Source of the DNA: Alteromonas sp. CI.11.F.A3
GTDB taxonomy: Bacteria > Pseudomonadota > Gammaproteobacteria > Enterobacterales > Alteromonadaceae
Direction: 5' to 3'
Assembly: GCF_032925565.1 (NCBI RefSeq)
Contig: NZ_CP136708.1
Span: 434,001-498,000 of the forward strand
DNA: 64,000 bases
Shown here: positions 25,200 through 33,199 of the stretch, in pieces
Layout of the letters: the number at the start of each line of letters is the position of its first letter
Numbering within the stretch: the first letter of the stretch is position 1
The notes under the pieces: model-generated
Databases searched by the model: none
What the model was told of the DNA's origin: nothing
Seen by the model: the letters and a program-made list of their open reading frames with translations, nothing else
Made by a program: the position numbers and the translations under genes

Positions 25200-26840
25200 A
25201 TGAAAAAGTTAAACAGACAGACATTTCAAGCTGGGTTTAATCAACTTGATAACACGCTTAAGCTTGGCGTGCGAAGGCAGGTTTTGATAATCACTTTAGT
25301 GAAGTGTGTGTCGCTTTTTTCTCTTATTATCGCTTTCTATTTTTTCGCTCACGCCATGCATGAATGGGTAGTAGATACCCATAAAGCAAGCCAATTCCAT
25401 ATTATAGGTTTATCCGTTGCGCTGTTTATAAGTTGGTTAGCGCAAGGGTTGGTAAACACGCTTACATTGTCATGTAAGAGTCAGTTGATGCAGGCTATGG
25501 AGCAAAAGTTACAACTTATTTTCGCCGAGCAACAGCATGCCCTCATTCGTCAGCATTCGCTTTTTTACTGGCAAACACTTTGGGTGAAGCATATTCGCGC
25601 TATTGCCAATTGGGCTTTCGATTACCGCGTACAGCAATATGTTGCTGTACTTGTCCCTTTGATGGCGTTAGTCGTTATTTTTTACGTTAACCCCGTAATA
25701 GGTATGGGGTTAGCTATCGCCCTCCCGATTGTTCCTTTATTTATGATCATTGTCGGGAAAGGCGCCGCCAGCCTACATCGCAAGCATTTCGTGGCGCTTG
25801 AGCGACTAGGTGGGCTTTTTACCGATAGGCTCAACGCACTGCCTTTAATGGCAAGTTATCGTGCGCATAATACTCAGATGCGGCTGCTTAATAATGCCAG
25901 CGAACAACTTAATCAACGCACCATGCGGGTGGTGGGTGTCGCCTTTTTATCCTCTTCAGTATTAGATTTTTTTGCCACCTTATCGGTAGCTTTAGTCGCG
26001 GTATTTATCGGGTTTTCACTATTAGGCGAACTTAATTTAGGGCCGGATATTTCCTTGCAGCAAGGGCTTTGGGTGTTGCTTACTGTACCGCTGATCTTAA
26101 GCGAAATGAAAAAACTTGGGCAGGTTTATCATCAAAAAGCCGAGGCAGAAGCGGCCAGCGAGTGTTTATTTTCGTTGTTTAATACATTGAACGACAATGC
26201 GCCAGCGCATAAAGGGGAAGTAAAAAAGAGGGGAGTGACAAACAAACCGTTTTCAGGGTTTGATGCGCAAGACTTTCATGCCTCTAACTTGCTTAGTGCC
26301 AACCACCTTAAAATTGCAGTAGGAGACCATATTCGCTTAAACGGTGTTTCTGGTAGTGGTAAAACGGTATTGCTAGAGGCGTTAGCTGGTCATCGTCAAG
26401 CCTCACACAGCTTTGATGGAAACTGCGTATGGGTAAGCCAAACCCCCGTTATTTTACCGGGTAGCGTAAGAGACAACCTTTTACTTGATGCCCACTATTG
26501 CGATAGCACATTGTGTGAGGTGCTAAATTCAGTTGAATTAGCCGATTGGCTTTCATCGCTGCCTGATGGTTTAGACACATTAATGACTGAGTACCCGAGC
26601 CTTTCAGGCGGTGAAGCGCAGCGGCTAGCGTTGGCGCGCGGTCTATTGAGAAACCCAGATATTTGGTTGTTAGATGAGCCTACCGCGCATATTCCCGATG
26701 AACAACATCATCGCCTTTCACAGCTCATTGCTCGCGTCACGCAAGGCAAAACCGTTGTTTGGGCATCGCATAAGCTATTGCCTGCGCATTGGTTTGACAC
26801 CCATTGGCATGTTGCAGACGGTGAGGTAACAGTGAAATGA
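25200..26840 (+). CDS. cydD: ABC exporter subunit CydD (glutathione/cysteine, bd assembly)
   Basis: A 546-residue half-transporter with a membrane domain (about residues 20-310) and an ATPase domain with Walker A GVSGSGKT, signature LSGGEAQR and Walker B IWLLDEPTA. With CydC it exports glutathione and cysteine to the periplasm, which is needed to assemble bd oxidase hemes. It follows cydABX by 144 bp and overlaps cydC by 4 bp. The ATPase domain lacks unusual features. Placing structural and assembly genes together is common in this group. Confidence 0.93.
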   Translation: MKKLNRQTFQAGFNQLDNTLKLGVRRQVLIITLVKCVSLFSLIIAFYFFAHAMHEWVVDTHKASQFHIIGLSVALFISWLAQGLVNTLTLSCKSQLMQAMEQKLQLIFAEQQHALIRQHSLFYWQTLWVKHIRAIANWAFDYRVQQYVAVLVPLMALVVIFYVNPVIGMGLAIALPIVPLFMIIVGKGAASLHRKHFVALERLGGLFTDRLNALPLMASYRAHNTQMRLLNNASEQLNQRTMRVVGVAFLSSSVLDFFATLSVALVAVFIGFSLLGELNLGPDISLQQGLWVLLTVPLILSEMKKLGQVYHQKAEAEAASECLFSLFNTLNDNAPAHKGEVKKRGVTNKPFSGFDAQDFHASNLLSANHLKIAVGDHIRLNGVSGSGKTVLLEALAGHRQASHSFDGNCVWVSQTPVILPGSVRDNLLLDAHYCDSTLCEVLNSVELADWLSSLPDGLDTLMTEYPSLSGGEAQRLALARGLLRNPDIWLLDEPTAHIPDEQHHRLSQLIARVTQGKTVVWASHKLLPAHWFDTHWHVADGEVTVK

Positions 26841-28663
26841 AATCCAAACCGTTAAAGCCTGCTGCATCTGCGCAAGGTACATCTACATCAAAAGCGTCTT
26901 CATCACTAACCGGGCAGACATCAATGGCTGCGTATGGCGCGCTGGGTTTGGCCTTGCTTCATGGTATAGCGGGTTTGAGTATTCTTATCATATCATCTTG
27001 GTTTATTGCCATTAGCGCAATAGCCCCGATAGGGTTTAACTACGTGATCCCTGCGGTGGTGATTCGTGGGCTCGCACTACTTCGTATCGCTTCTGGTTAC
27101 ACCACCATGTGGCTTGGACACAACGATTTGTTAACCCGAATTGCCAAAGCACGGTTAGCTGTGTTTGAGCAATTAGCAGCAAAACGCCTTGAAAGCAAAG
27201 CATGGACAGTTGAAGCGCTCGCGAACCACACTGAGCAACTTGCCTCAGCTTTTATTGCGTGGGTTTCGCCATTAGCCTCGGTTACGCTGCTAATGACAGG
27301 CCTGTTGCTCACGGGGTACTTCATGAATGTGCCAGGTTATGGTTTTTTCATCGCCCTAGGCATAGTGTGGTTGGTAATTAGTGTTATTACTGCGGTTTAC
27401 GGACTGAAAGCCGTGGCTAGTTCGGCTGAGGAAGAACTTGATTTTCGGCAACAAAGCGCGACGTTTTTTCAAGCAAGTAGCTTATGGCACCTTAAGTCAA
27501 AAACGGTGAAGGGCTTGTTTAATGCACCCTCTTCTCAGCGCGTACAAGATGCACAACTAAAAGAGCAGGCACTAGTGTCTAAAGCTATGTGGCTGTTCCA
27601 AGGTGGCGTGTTCACTTTAGTGGCGTTGGTTGTTTTTACTGCCAATACGGCAGCCTATTTTGTTCCGCTCGCATTCATTACGCCAATGGTGCTATTGGCT
27701 GCACCAGACTGGGCGAACGCCACTTTCAGCAGTGTCGTGAAGCTTGCTAAGTGGCGACATAGCAAGGCAGAGCTACACGCAATGCACATCCAGCCCTTGC
27801 CCTTACTAAATGCCCATAAACCCAGCATGTCACTTTCTTTAACGGGTTTTATCGCTAAAGAAAGAAACCTACCAGCGGTCAATATGCAGTTTAAGGCATT
27901 AGGGCTGAATGTGATTAAAGGCTATTCGGGATGCGGCAAGTCGAGCGTACTACAAGCAATATGCGGGCTCCTTCCTTTTGAAGGCCGACGCTCTATAGAC
28001 AATGTTGCCACCCCGCAAGGCATGCTAGAAAAATGGCTTTATGTTGAACAGCAGCCCATCATTTTGGCCGGTACGATTAAACTCAATTTAGATCCGGCAG
28101 CGTCTGGAATAAGCGAAGATGCCATGCACAATGCTTTAGCTCGGGTTGGTTTGCAGCACCTTACTGCCTTGACAGAATGGGTTGGTAAAGGAGGAAGGGC
28201 TTTATCTGGCGGTGAAGGTAAGCGTTTAGCATTGGCCAGAGCCTTATTAGCGATGCCCGATGTGTTGTTAATTGATGAACCTTTTGAAGGGCTAGACTAC
28301 GAAGCACAACAGCGCGTTGCCGAGGTCATCAATGAGAGTGCGCATTCGCGGTTAGTCATTGTTGCTACCCATGTTGTTCCTGTGGCCCTACAACCAAATG
28401 CAACGTTCTCGCTTGATGAAAAAGGTCATCAGAGTAAATCTCACCCCAGCCTTCATACTCAACGAATTGGCACCCAGCAAAGTCATAACCAACTAAGTCA
28501 TAACCAAATAGAACAGGCCCATCAACAGACGGTTGGCCAAGGTGAATTACCGCTAACTCCGCCGGTTTACTCAACGCTTACGCCTAATGAGCAACAGCAA
28601 CAAACATTGGCAGAGCTACAACACCATGAGCGTAACAGGGTGCTTGGCTTTAAGCCGCGATAA
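26837..28663 (+). CDS. cydC: ABC exporter subunit CydC with unusual Gln/His-rich tail
   Basis: A 608-residue half-transporter paired with CydD. Residues 1-30 form a hydrophilic Ser/Thr/Lys extension, then comes the membrane domain, then the ATPase with Walker A GYSGCGKSS, signature LSGGEGKR and Walker B VLLIDEPFEG. About 80 residues after the ATPase core form a Gln/His/Asn-rich segment (QQSHNQLSHNQIEQAHQQ) not usual for CydC. It overlaps cydD by 4 bp. The tail may be a disordered cytoplasmic addition; its function is unknown. Confidence 0.92.
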   Translation: MKSKPLKPAASAQGTSTSKASSSLTGQTSMAAYGALGLALLHGIAGLSILIISSWFIAISAIAPIGFNYVIPAVVIRGLALLRIASGYTTMWLGHNDLLTRIAKARLAVFEQLAAKRLESKAWTVEALANHTEQLASAFIAWVSPLASVTLLMTGLLLTGYFMNVPGYGFFIALGIVWLVISVITAVYGLKAVASSAEEELDFRQQSATFFQASSLWHLKSKTVKGLFNAPSSQRVQDAQLKEQALVSKAMWLFQGGVFTLVALVVFTANTAAYFVPLAFITPMVLLAAPDWANATFSSVVKLAKWRHSKAELHAMHIQPLPLLNAHKPSMSLSLTGFIAKERNLPAVNMQFKALGLNVIKGYSGCGKSSVLQAICGLLPFEGRRSIDNVATPQGMLEKWLYVEQQPIILAGTIKLNLDPAASGISEDAMHNALARVGLQHLTALTEWVGKGGRALSGGEGKRLALARALLAMPDVLLIDEPFEGLDYEAQQRVAEVINESAHSRLVIVATHVVPVALQPNATFSLDEKGHQSKSHPSLHTQRIGTQQSHNQLSHNQIEQAHQQTVGQGELPLTPPVYSTLTPNEQQQQTLAELQHHERNRVLGFKPR

Positions 28664-28734
28664 ATGACAAGACGCGATGAGATACGAATGCATACTGTTT
28701 TTTGTTAAGCCGCAAGGGCAAAAGCTAATAAAAA

Positions 28735-28755
28735 AAGGCGCCACAAAGGCGCCTT
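28735..28755 (-). terminator. Rho-independent terminator of the 28.8-31.2 kb receptor gene
   Basis: AAGGCGCC and GGCGCCTT form an 8-bp stem with an ACAAA loop, followed on the minus strand by a run of Ts. Confidence 0.85.
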
Positions 28756-28778
28756 AAACACACATGTATAACTTGGTT

Positions 28779-31163
28779 TTAGAACTTAGCGCGTAGCTGC
28801 ACACCGAAGTAACGGTCTGCATCACGAGGGATTTGATAACGGAAGTTATCGCCGCTGTAGGTGGTTACATAGCTTTCGTCAGTTAAGTTCTTACCGATAA
28901 GGCTGATACGGTAGTCATCATCTTGGAACGAAAACGCTAAGCTTGCATTCACAATGGCGTAGTCAGGTAATACTGCCGGGTCGTTTTCTTCGGCAAACGC
29001 ACCAGGCGCACCCACGAACATTTCATCAGTGTAAACGTACGAGCCGTTTAAAATGATGTCCATGTTGTCCATTTCCCAAATGTACTCACCGGTTACAGAG
29101 TATTTCAAGTCTGGAGAGAAAGGTAAATCAGCACCTGAGCGACCAGTACACTCGGTATCGGTATCGGTTACTGGGCATAAGAACTCATCAACTTCAGCAT
29201 CTACTTTCGATAAACCACCGGTTAACGAGAGGTTATCTGTTGCTTGCCACATGAAGTCAAATTCGAAGCCTTGGGTAGTAACAGAGCCCGCGTTGGTTAA
29301 GCGAGAGATAGTCACTGAATCGAGTAACTCTGAGTTATTTGCTTGAAAACCGTCAATATCAGTTCTAAAGATAGCGGCGTTAAATATTACGCTGCGGCTT
29401 GCGTATTTATACCCTAACTCATAGGCATCTGATGTCTCTTCACCAATAGGTAAGGTATCTTTGTCTGACATGTTGTAAAACACGTTAAACGCAGGGCCTT
29501 TATAACCTTGTGAGAAGGTAAAATACGTCATGCTGTTATCGGTTAAGTCATACTGCATGCCTAACTTACCCGATACATTTGTTTCATCAGTCTTACCGCT
29601 GTAGTCAGTATCGAAGCTACGTACACCTACACCAGTACGACTGTATTGGTCATTACTGCTGCGGTTATGTGAGTAGCTAACTTCGTCATCGGTATAACGA
29701 ATACCGAATAGCAGACGCAAGTCGTCATTAATATGGTATTTACCATCAGCAAATAATGCCCAGTTATCAAACTGCGTTTCCATGTAAGCCGTTGCGCTAA
29801 CAATATCGTTTGAGTTACAGCTTAGGCCTTCATCAGCAATGTACTGATTCGCTTGATCATCAGTTGGGTCTGCAATGCCAAACGTGTCAGTTAAGTAAGC
29901 TTTGATAGCCTTAGAGAATTGGGAATCGTTATTTTGACAACTTGCATCACGGGTAAAATTACGCTCAGATTTTTGGGTCCACCAGAAAGCCCCCACTTGA
30001 TAATCGAATGCCTCACCTACAGGCGATGCAATACGGAATTCTTGTGAGGTTTGTTTCCAGTTTTGTGCGCCAATATCATGTAACTGGAACGGTTCGCCAA
30101 ACACAGGGAAAGGACGTGTGCCTGCTGTTGATGTGAAGTCACCTTCACGGAATTCTGTATTGTCCCAATCGCGGTAAGCCGTAATCGACGTAAACTGATG
30201 GTCACCAAACATGGTGTCAACTTGCATTGAGAAGCCTGTGGTTTCATCTAATGTGCGAGTTTCAAAGTCATGATCAATAAGGCGCTGTTCTAAATCTAAG
30301 TCTCCATCACCAGTACTGTCAGGCAGCGCTTCAGAATCAGGGTGACGGTTACTTGGTGAAAGTTCTAAATCGGCACAACAGCTGTCATCAGATTTTACGT
30401 TTTCAAAGATGAAAAGCACATCAGTGTCGTTACCCGCTTCGATATCAAGCATGGCACGAACGCCTTCTTTATCGTAGCCGTTGGTCATTTCATTGTTATA
30501 AACGTTTTTAATATAGCCGTCGAACTGTGATTTAAGTACGGTTAGGCTACCGTTTACATTATCGTTCAAGGCACCAGATACACTGGTTTTTAAACGGTAT
30601 TCATTATCTTGAAATAGGCTGATTTCGGCAGTCCCTTCAAATTCATCAGAAGGGCGTTTAGTGGTAATATTAACCACACCGGCAGACGCATTTTTTCCAA
30701 ACAAAGTACCCTGCGGGCCCCGCAATACTTCAATGCGTTCAAGGTCATATAAATCTACGAATGCTTGGCCTGAACGTCCTAACACCACGCCATCTACTAC
30801 CGTTGATACACTTGGCTCGGCGGCAACACTAAATGAAATAGTACCAATACCCCGAACGGTAATGGCTGAGTTTCGTGTAGTGTTACCTTTTCGAAAACTA
30901 ACCGATGGGACTAACGCTTGTAGACCTTCAATGTTTGAAGCGAACGCTGAGTTAATTTGATCTTCACGCAAAACTGAAACCGCAACAGGCACTTCATTTA
31001 AGCTTTCTACACGTTTTTGTGAGGTAACGGTTATTTTTTCCAGCCCTTTAGGTTCAACAGGTTCTGCTTCTTGAGCGCTGGCTGCAAAGCCAATGGTCAT
31101 ACAAGTACCAATGGCTAATGCCCGAGTAATACTTGAATGTAGTGTGCTAGGTCTTAGTAGCAT
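28779..31163 (-). CDS. TonB-dependent receptor of the predicted sulfosugar regulon
   Basis: A 794-residue outer-membrane receptor with a signal peptide ending near SAQ, TonB box-like KITVTSQKR, plug motifs VRGIGT and VLRGPQGTLFGKNASAGVVNI, and barrel end GVQLRAKF. It is of the broad FecA/BtuB-like family that brings large or scarce ligands across the outer membrane. ATG 31161-31163 has GGAG seven bases before it; a GTG four codons earlier overlaps that site, so I prefer the ATG. A perfect TGTCTTATATAAGACA site lies 132 bp upstream, linking it to the GH31 and dioxygenase genes. The ligand is inferred to be a sulfoquinovose glycoside or sulfolipid fragment. Confidence 0.85.
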   Translation of the reverse strand: MLLRPSTLHSSITRALAIGTCMTIGFAASAQEAEPVEPKGLEKITVTSQKRVESLNEVPVAVSVLREDQINSAFASNIEGLQALVPSVSFRKGNTTRNSAITVRGIGTISFSVAAEPSVSTVVDGVVLGRSGQAFVDLYDLERIEVLRGPQGTLFGKNASAGVVNITTKRPSDEFEGTAEISLFQDNEYRLKTSVSGALNDNVNGSLTVLKSQFDGYIKNVYNNEMTNGYDKEGVRAMLDIEAGNDTDVLFIFENVKSDDSCCADLELSPSNRHPDSEALPDSTGDGDLDLEQRLIDHDFETRTLDETTGFSMQVDTMFGDHQFTSITAYRDWDNTEFREGDFTSTAGTRPFPVFGEPFQLHDIGAQNWKQTSQEFRIASPVGEAFDYQVGAFWWTQKSERNFTRDASCQNNDSQFSKAIKAYLTDTFGIADPTDDQANQYIADEGLSCNSNDIVSATAYMETQFDNWALFADGKYHINDDLRLLFGIRYTDDEVSYSHNRSSNDQYSRTGVGVRSFDTDYSGKTDETNVSGKLGMQYDLTDNSMTYFTFSQGYKGPAFNVFYNMSDKDTLPIGEETSDAYELGYKYASRSVIFNAAIFRTDIDGFQANNSELLDSVTISRLTNAGSVTTQGFEFDFMWQATDNLSLTGGLSKVDAEVDEFLCPVTDTDTECTGRSGADLPFSPDLKYSVTGEYIWEMDNMDIILNGSYVYTDEMFVGAPGAFAEENDPAVLPDYAIVNASLAFSFQDDDYRISLIGKNLTDESYVTTYSGDNFRYQIPRDADRYFGVQLRAKF

Positions 31164-31295
31164 GGTTTTCTCCACGAATTCTTTTTTATGGGTTTAGTCC
31201 AGTTATATTTGCCGTGTGTCCGACGGTCTTCTCTTCAATTTCGCTTACGATGTAGTTAACGCGTAATGCTTATTTATCTTATTGTCTTGCTCATT

Positions 31296-31311
31296 TGTCT
31301 TATATAAGACA
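31296..31311. promoter_or_regulatory. GntR-regulon operator, receptor promoter
   Basis: TGTCTTATATAAGACA is a perfect 16-bp palindrome, 132 bp before the receptor start; a further half site TGTCTTG lies at 31283-31289. The identical sequence occurs before the GH31 gene. Assigned to the GntR/UTRA regulator at 50.4 kb by context. Confidence 0.75.
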
Positions 31312-31524
31312 GAAGATAGTCAAAATTTAACCAAAAAGTAAATCAATTGCAATCTTTTTGTTAATTAAGTCTTTAATGACTGCAAAGTGAGCGTGAATTT
31401 AATTTTTCGTGTTTAACTTGTTGTTATTTATGTATTTATATGGATTTTTGGCGGGTAGTGTTAGTTCGTGAATAGTCGCTATATGTTTTATTTATACAAG
31501 TTTATAACAATAAAGCTGCTGGTT

Positions 31525-31540
31525 TGTCTTGCATTAGACC
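31525..31540. promoter_or_regulatory. Degenerate GntR-regulon operator, hydrolase promoter
   Basis: TGTCTTGCATTAGACC matches the palindrome TGTCTTATATAAGACA at 12 of 16 positions and lies on the hydrolase side of the divergent intergenic region (31164-31700). Confidence 0.5.
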
Positions 31541-31700
31541 GGTAAATTTAGGGGTTGTAGAGGCATAAAAGTAGGGTTGTCTTAATTTAATGAGTAATTT
31601 GGTTAATGTGCTTTTAATGCTATCCCTAAAGTGTCACAGTTATGTGAGCATAATTATTGATTTAACTAGGAATATCAAAATGTATGGAAGGAAGTTAGGT

Positions 31701-33020
31701 ATGGGTGTGAGTAAAAATATTTTGTTTAAAGGTCTATGTATTGTGTTATGCATAGGTAGTGCGACGGGCAGTTATGCAGAGAATAGAATTGATACTCAAC
31801 GCTCTGATGCACCAGCACTTTCAGCCTATGGCGAGTATGCTATTGGGGTGCGCAAGCTTGAGGTGGTCAATCCTAAGCAGATTGATATTCTTGCTCTTGA
31901 TGCTACCAAGGCTAAGCCAGACCCACTTCCTACTTATGACCGCTCACTAACCCTAGAGGTTTGGTATCCGGCAGAGCAAGGCAGTACTGGCAATACAGTG
32001 TTAAACGCATTTATACGCGATGGTAAACAGCAGGTTGAACTGCACGGTAAAGCAGTAAGAGATGCTGCACCTTTAGAAACCAAAAAAGCCTTTCCATTAG
32101 TGTTGGTATCTCATGGATACCCTGGTAACCGTTTTTTATTGTCACATTTAGCGGAAAATATCGCCTCTAAAGGTTATGTAGTAGTGTCGATTGACCACAC
32201 CGACTCTACCTATCGTACACAAGCGGCCTTTGCATCTACGTTAGTGAACCGCTCTGTCGATCAGCTTTTCGTGCTATCGCAAATTGAAACCATGGCGAAA
32301 GATGAAGGTTCATTTTTGTACCAATTAGCCGATGCCAGTAACACAGGTATTATTGGCTACTCTATGGGTGGCTACGGTGCGGTAATCAACGCGGGGGCGG
32401 GCATTACCGAACAAGCGGTAAATAGCAAACTGAGTGCGCCATTTGGTACTTTGGCTCGCCATCAAACCGGTATTAGAGACAAGGTAGACTCTCGTGTTAA
32501 AACCATTATTGGCTTTGCACCTTGGGGCATGAACTATCGCATGTTTAATTTAGACAGCGTGGCTATTCCTATGATGCTGGTAGCAGGTTCACAAGATGAT
32601 GTGTCCGGGTATAAAAACGGCGTGCGCGCTATTTGGGAAGGGGCAAAAAACGTAGATCGCACTTTGTTAACCTTCGATAACGCAAACCATAATGCGGGTG
32701 CAGTTATGCCAGCACCTGAAGAATCTTTCGTATTTGATGAAGCACTAGGTTTTGATGTCAGCTCACACTATATTGACGCGGTGTGGGATAACGCACGTAT
32801 GAATAACATTGCACAGCACTTTGTTACCGCATGGTTAGGTAAATACCTTAAAAATGATAGTGGTATGCAAGCTTATTTAGACCTAGTACCAGTATCAAAT
32901 GACGGCGTGTGGGCTATGGGTGAAGACGGAACACCGAAGGCAGAGCATACGTATTGGGAAGGTTTCCCTCATCGTACGGCAAAAGGGTTGAGGTTAGAGC
33001 AACTGCCAGCAGTGAAATAG
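31701..33020 (+). CDS. Exported alpha/beta-hydrolase, PAF-acetylhydrolase/dienelactone type
   Basis: A 439-residue protein with a signal peptide (MGVSKNILFKGLCIVLCIG, ending near GSYA). Core motifs are FPLVLVSHGYPG (oxyanion strand), GYSMGG (nucleophile Ser), a late Asp region (AGSQDDVSGY), and NANHNAG, probably carrying the catalytic His. It is similar in layout to PAF-acetylhydrolase-like and dienelactone-hydrolase-like enzymes. The frame opens at 31590 and ATG 31680 is possible, but ATG 31701 has an AGGAAG site at proper spacing. It is divergent from the receptor and shares its regulatory region with an operator-like site. A role in deacylating sulfolipid before uptake is a guess. Confidence 0.75.
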   Translation: MGVSKNILFKGLCIVLCIGSATGSYAENRIDTQRSDAPALSAYGEYAIGVRKLEVVNPKQIDILALDATKAKPDPLPTYDRSLTLEVWYPAEQGSTGNTVLNAFIRDGKQQVELHGKAVRDAAPLETKKAFPLVLVSHGYPGNRFLLSHLAENIASKGYVVVSIDHTDSTYRTQAAFASTLVNRSVDQLFVLSQIETMAKDEGSFLYQLADASNTGIIGYSMGGYGAVINAGAGITEQAVNSKLSAPFGTLARHQTGIRDKVDSRVKTIIGFAPWGMNYRMFNLDSVAIPMMLVAGSQDDVSGYKNGVRAIWEGAKNVDRTLLTFDNANHNAGAVMPAPEESFVFDEALGFDVSSHYIDAVWDNARMNNIAQHFVTAWLGKYLKNDSGMQAYLDLVPVSNDGVWAMGEDGTPKAEHTYWEGFPHRTAKGLRLEQLPAVK

Positions 33021-33078
33021 CAGTTTCGACGTGTCACTCGGCGGCTTTGAAGTCGCTAGCGTGAAAAAGCAGTTACAA

Positions 33079-33113
33079 AAAAGCGGCGTAGAGGTTAACT
33101 CTACGCCGCTTTT
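33079..33113. terminator. Strong bidirectional terminator
   Basis: A 15-bp perfect stem from 33079-33093 to 33099-33113 with a GTTAA loop and A/T runs on both sides. It lies between the hydrolase and the converging glycan receptor. Confidence 0.92.
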
Positions 33114-33199
33114 ATTTTTTCTAGCTAGTGCTTTTAATTTTAGCTTCTAAGTACAGCTTTTAACGACGACCCTTAACTACTGTTTTAGGGCCTACAACA

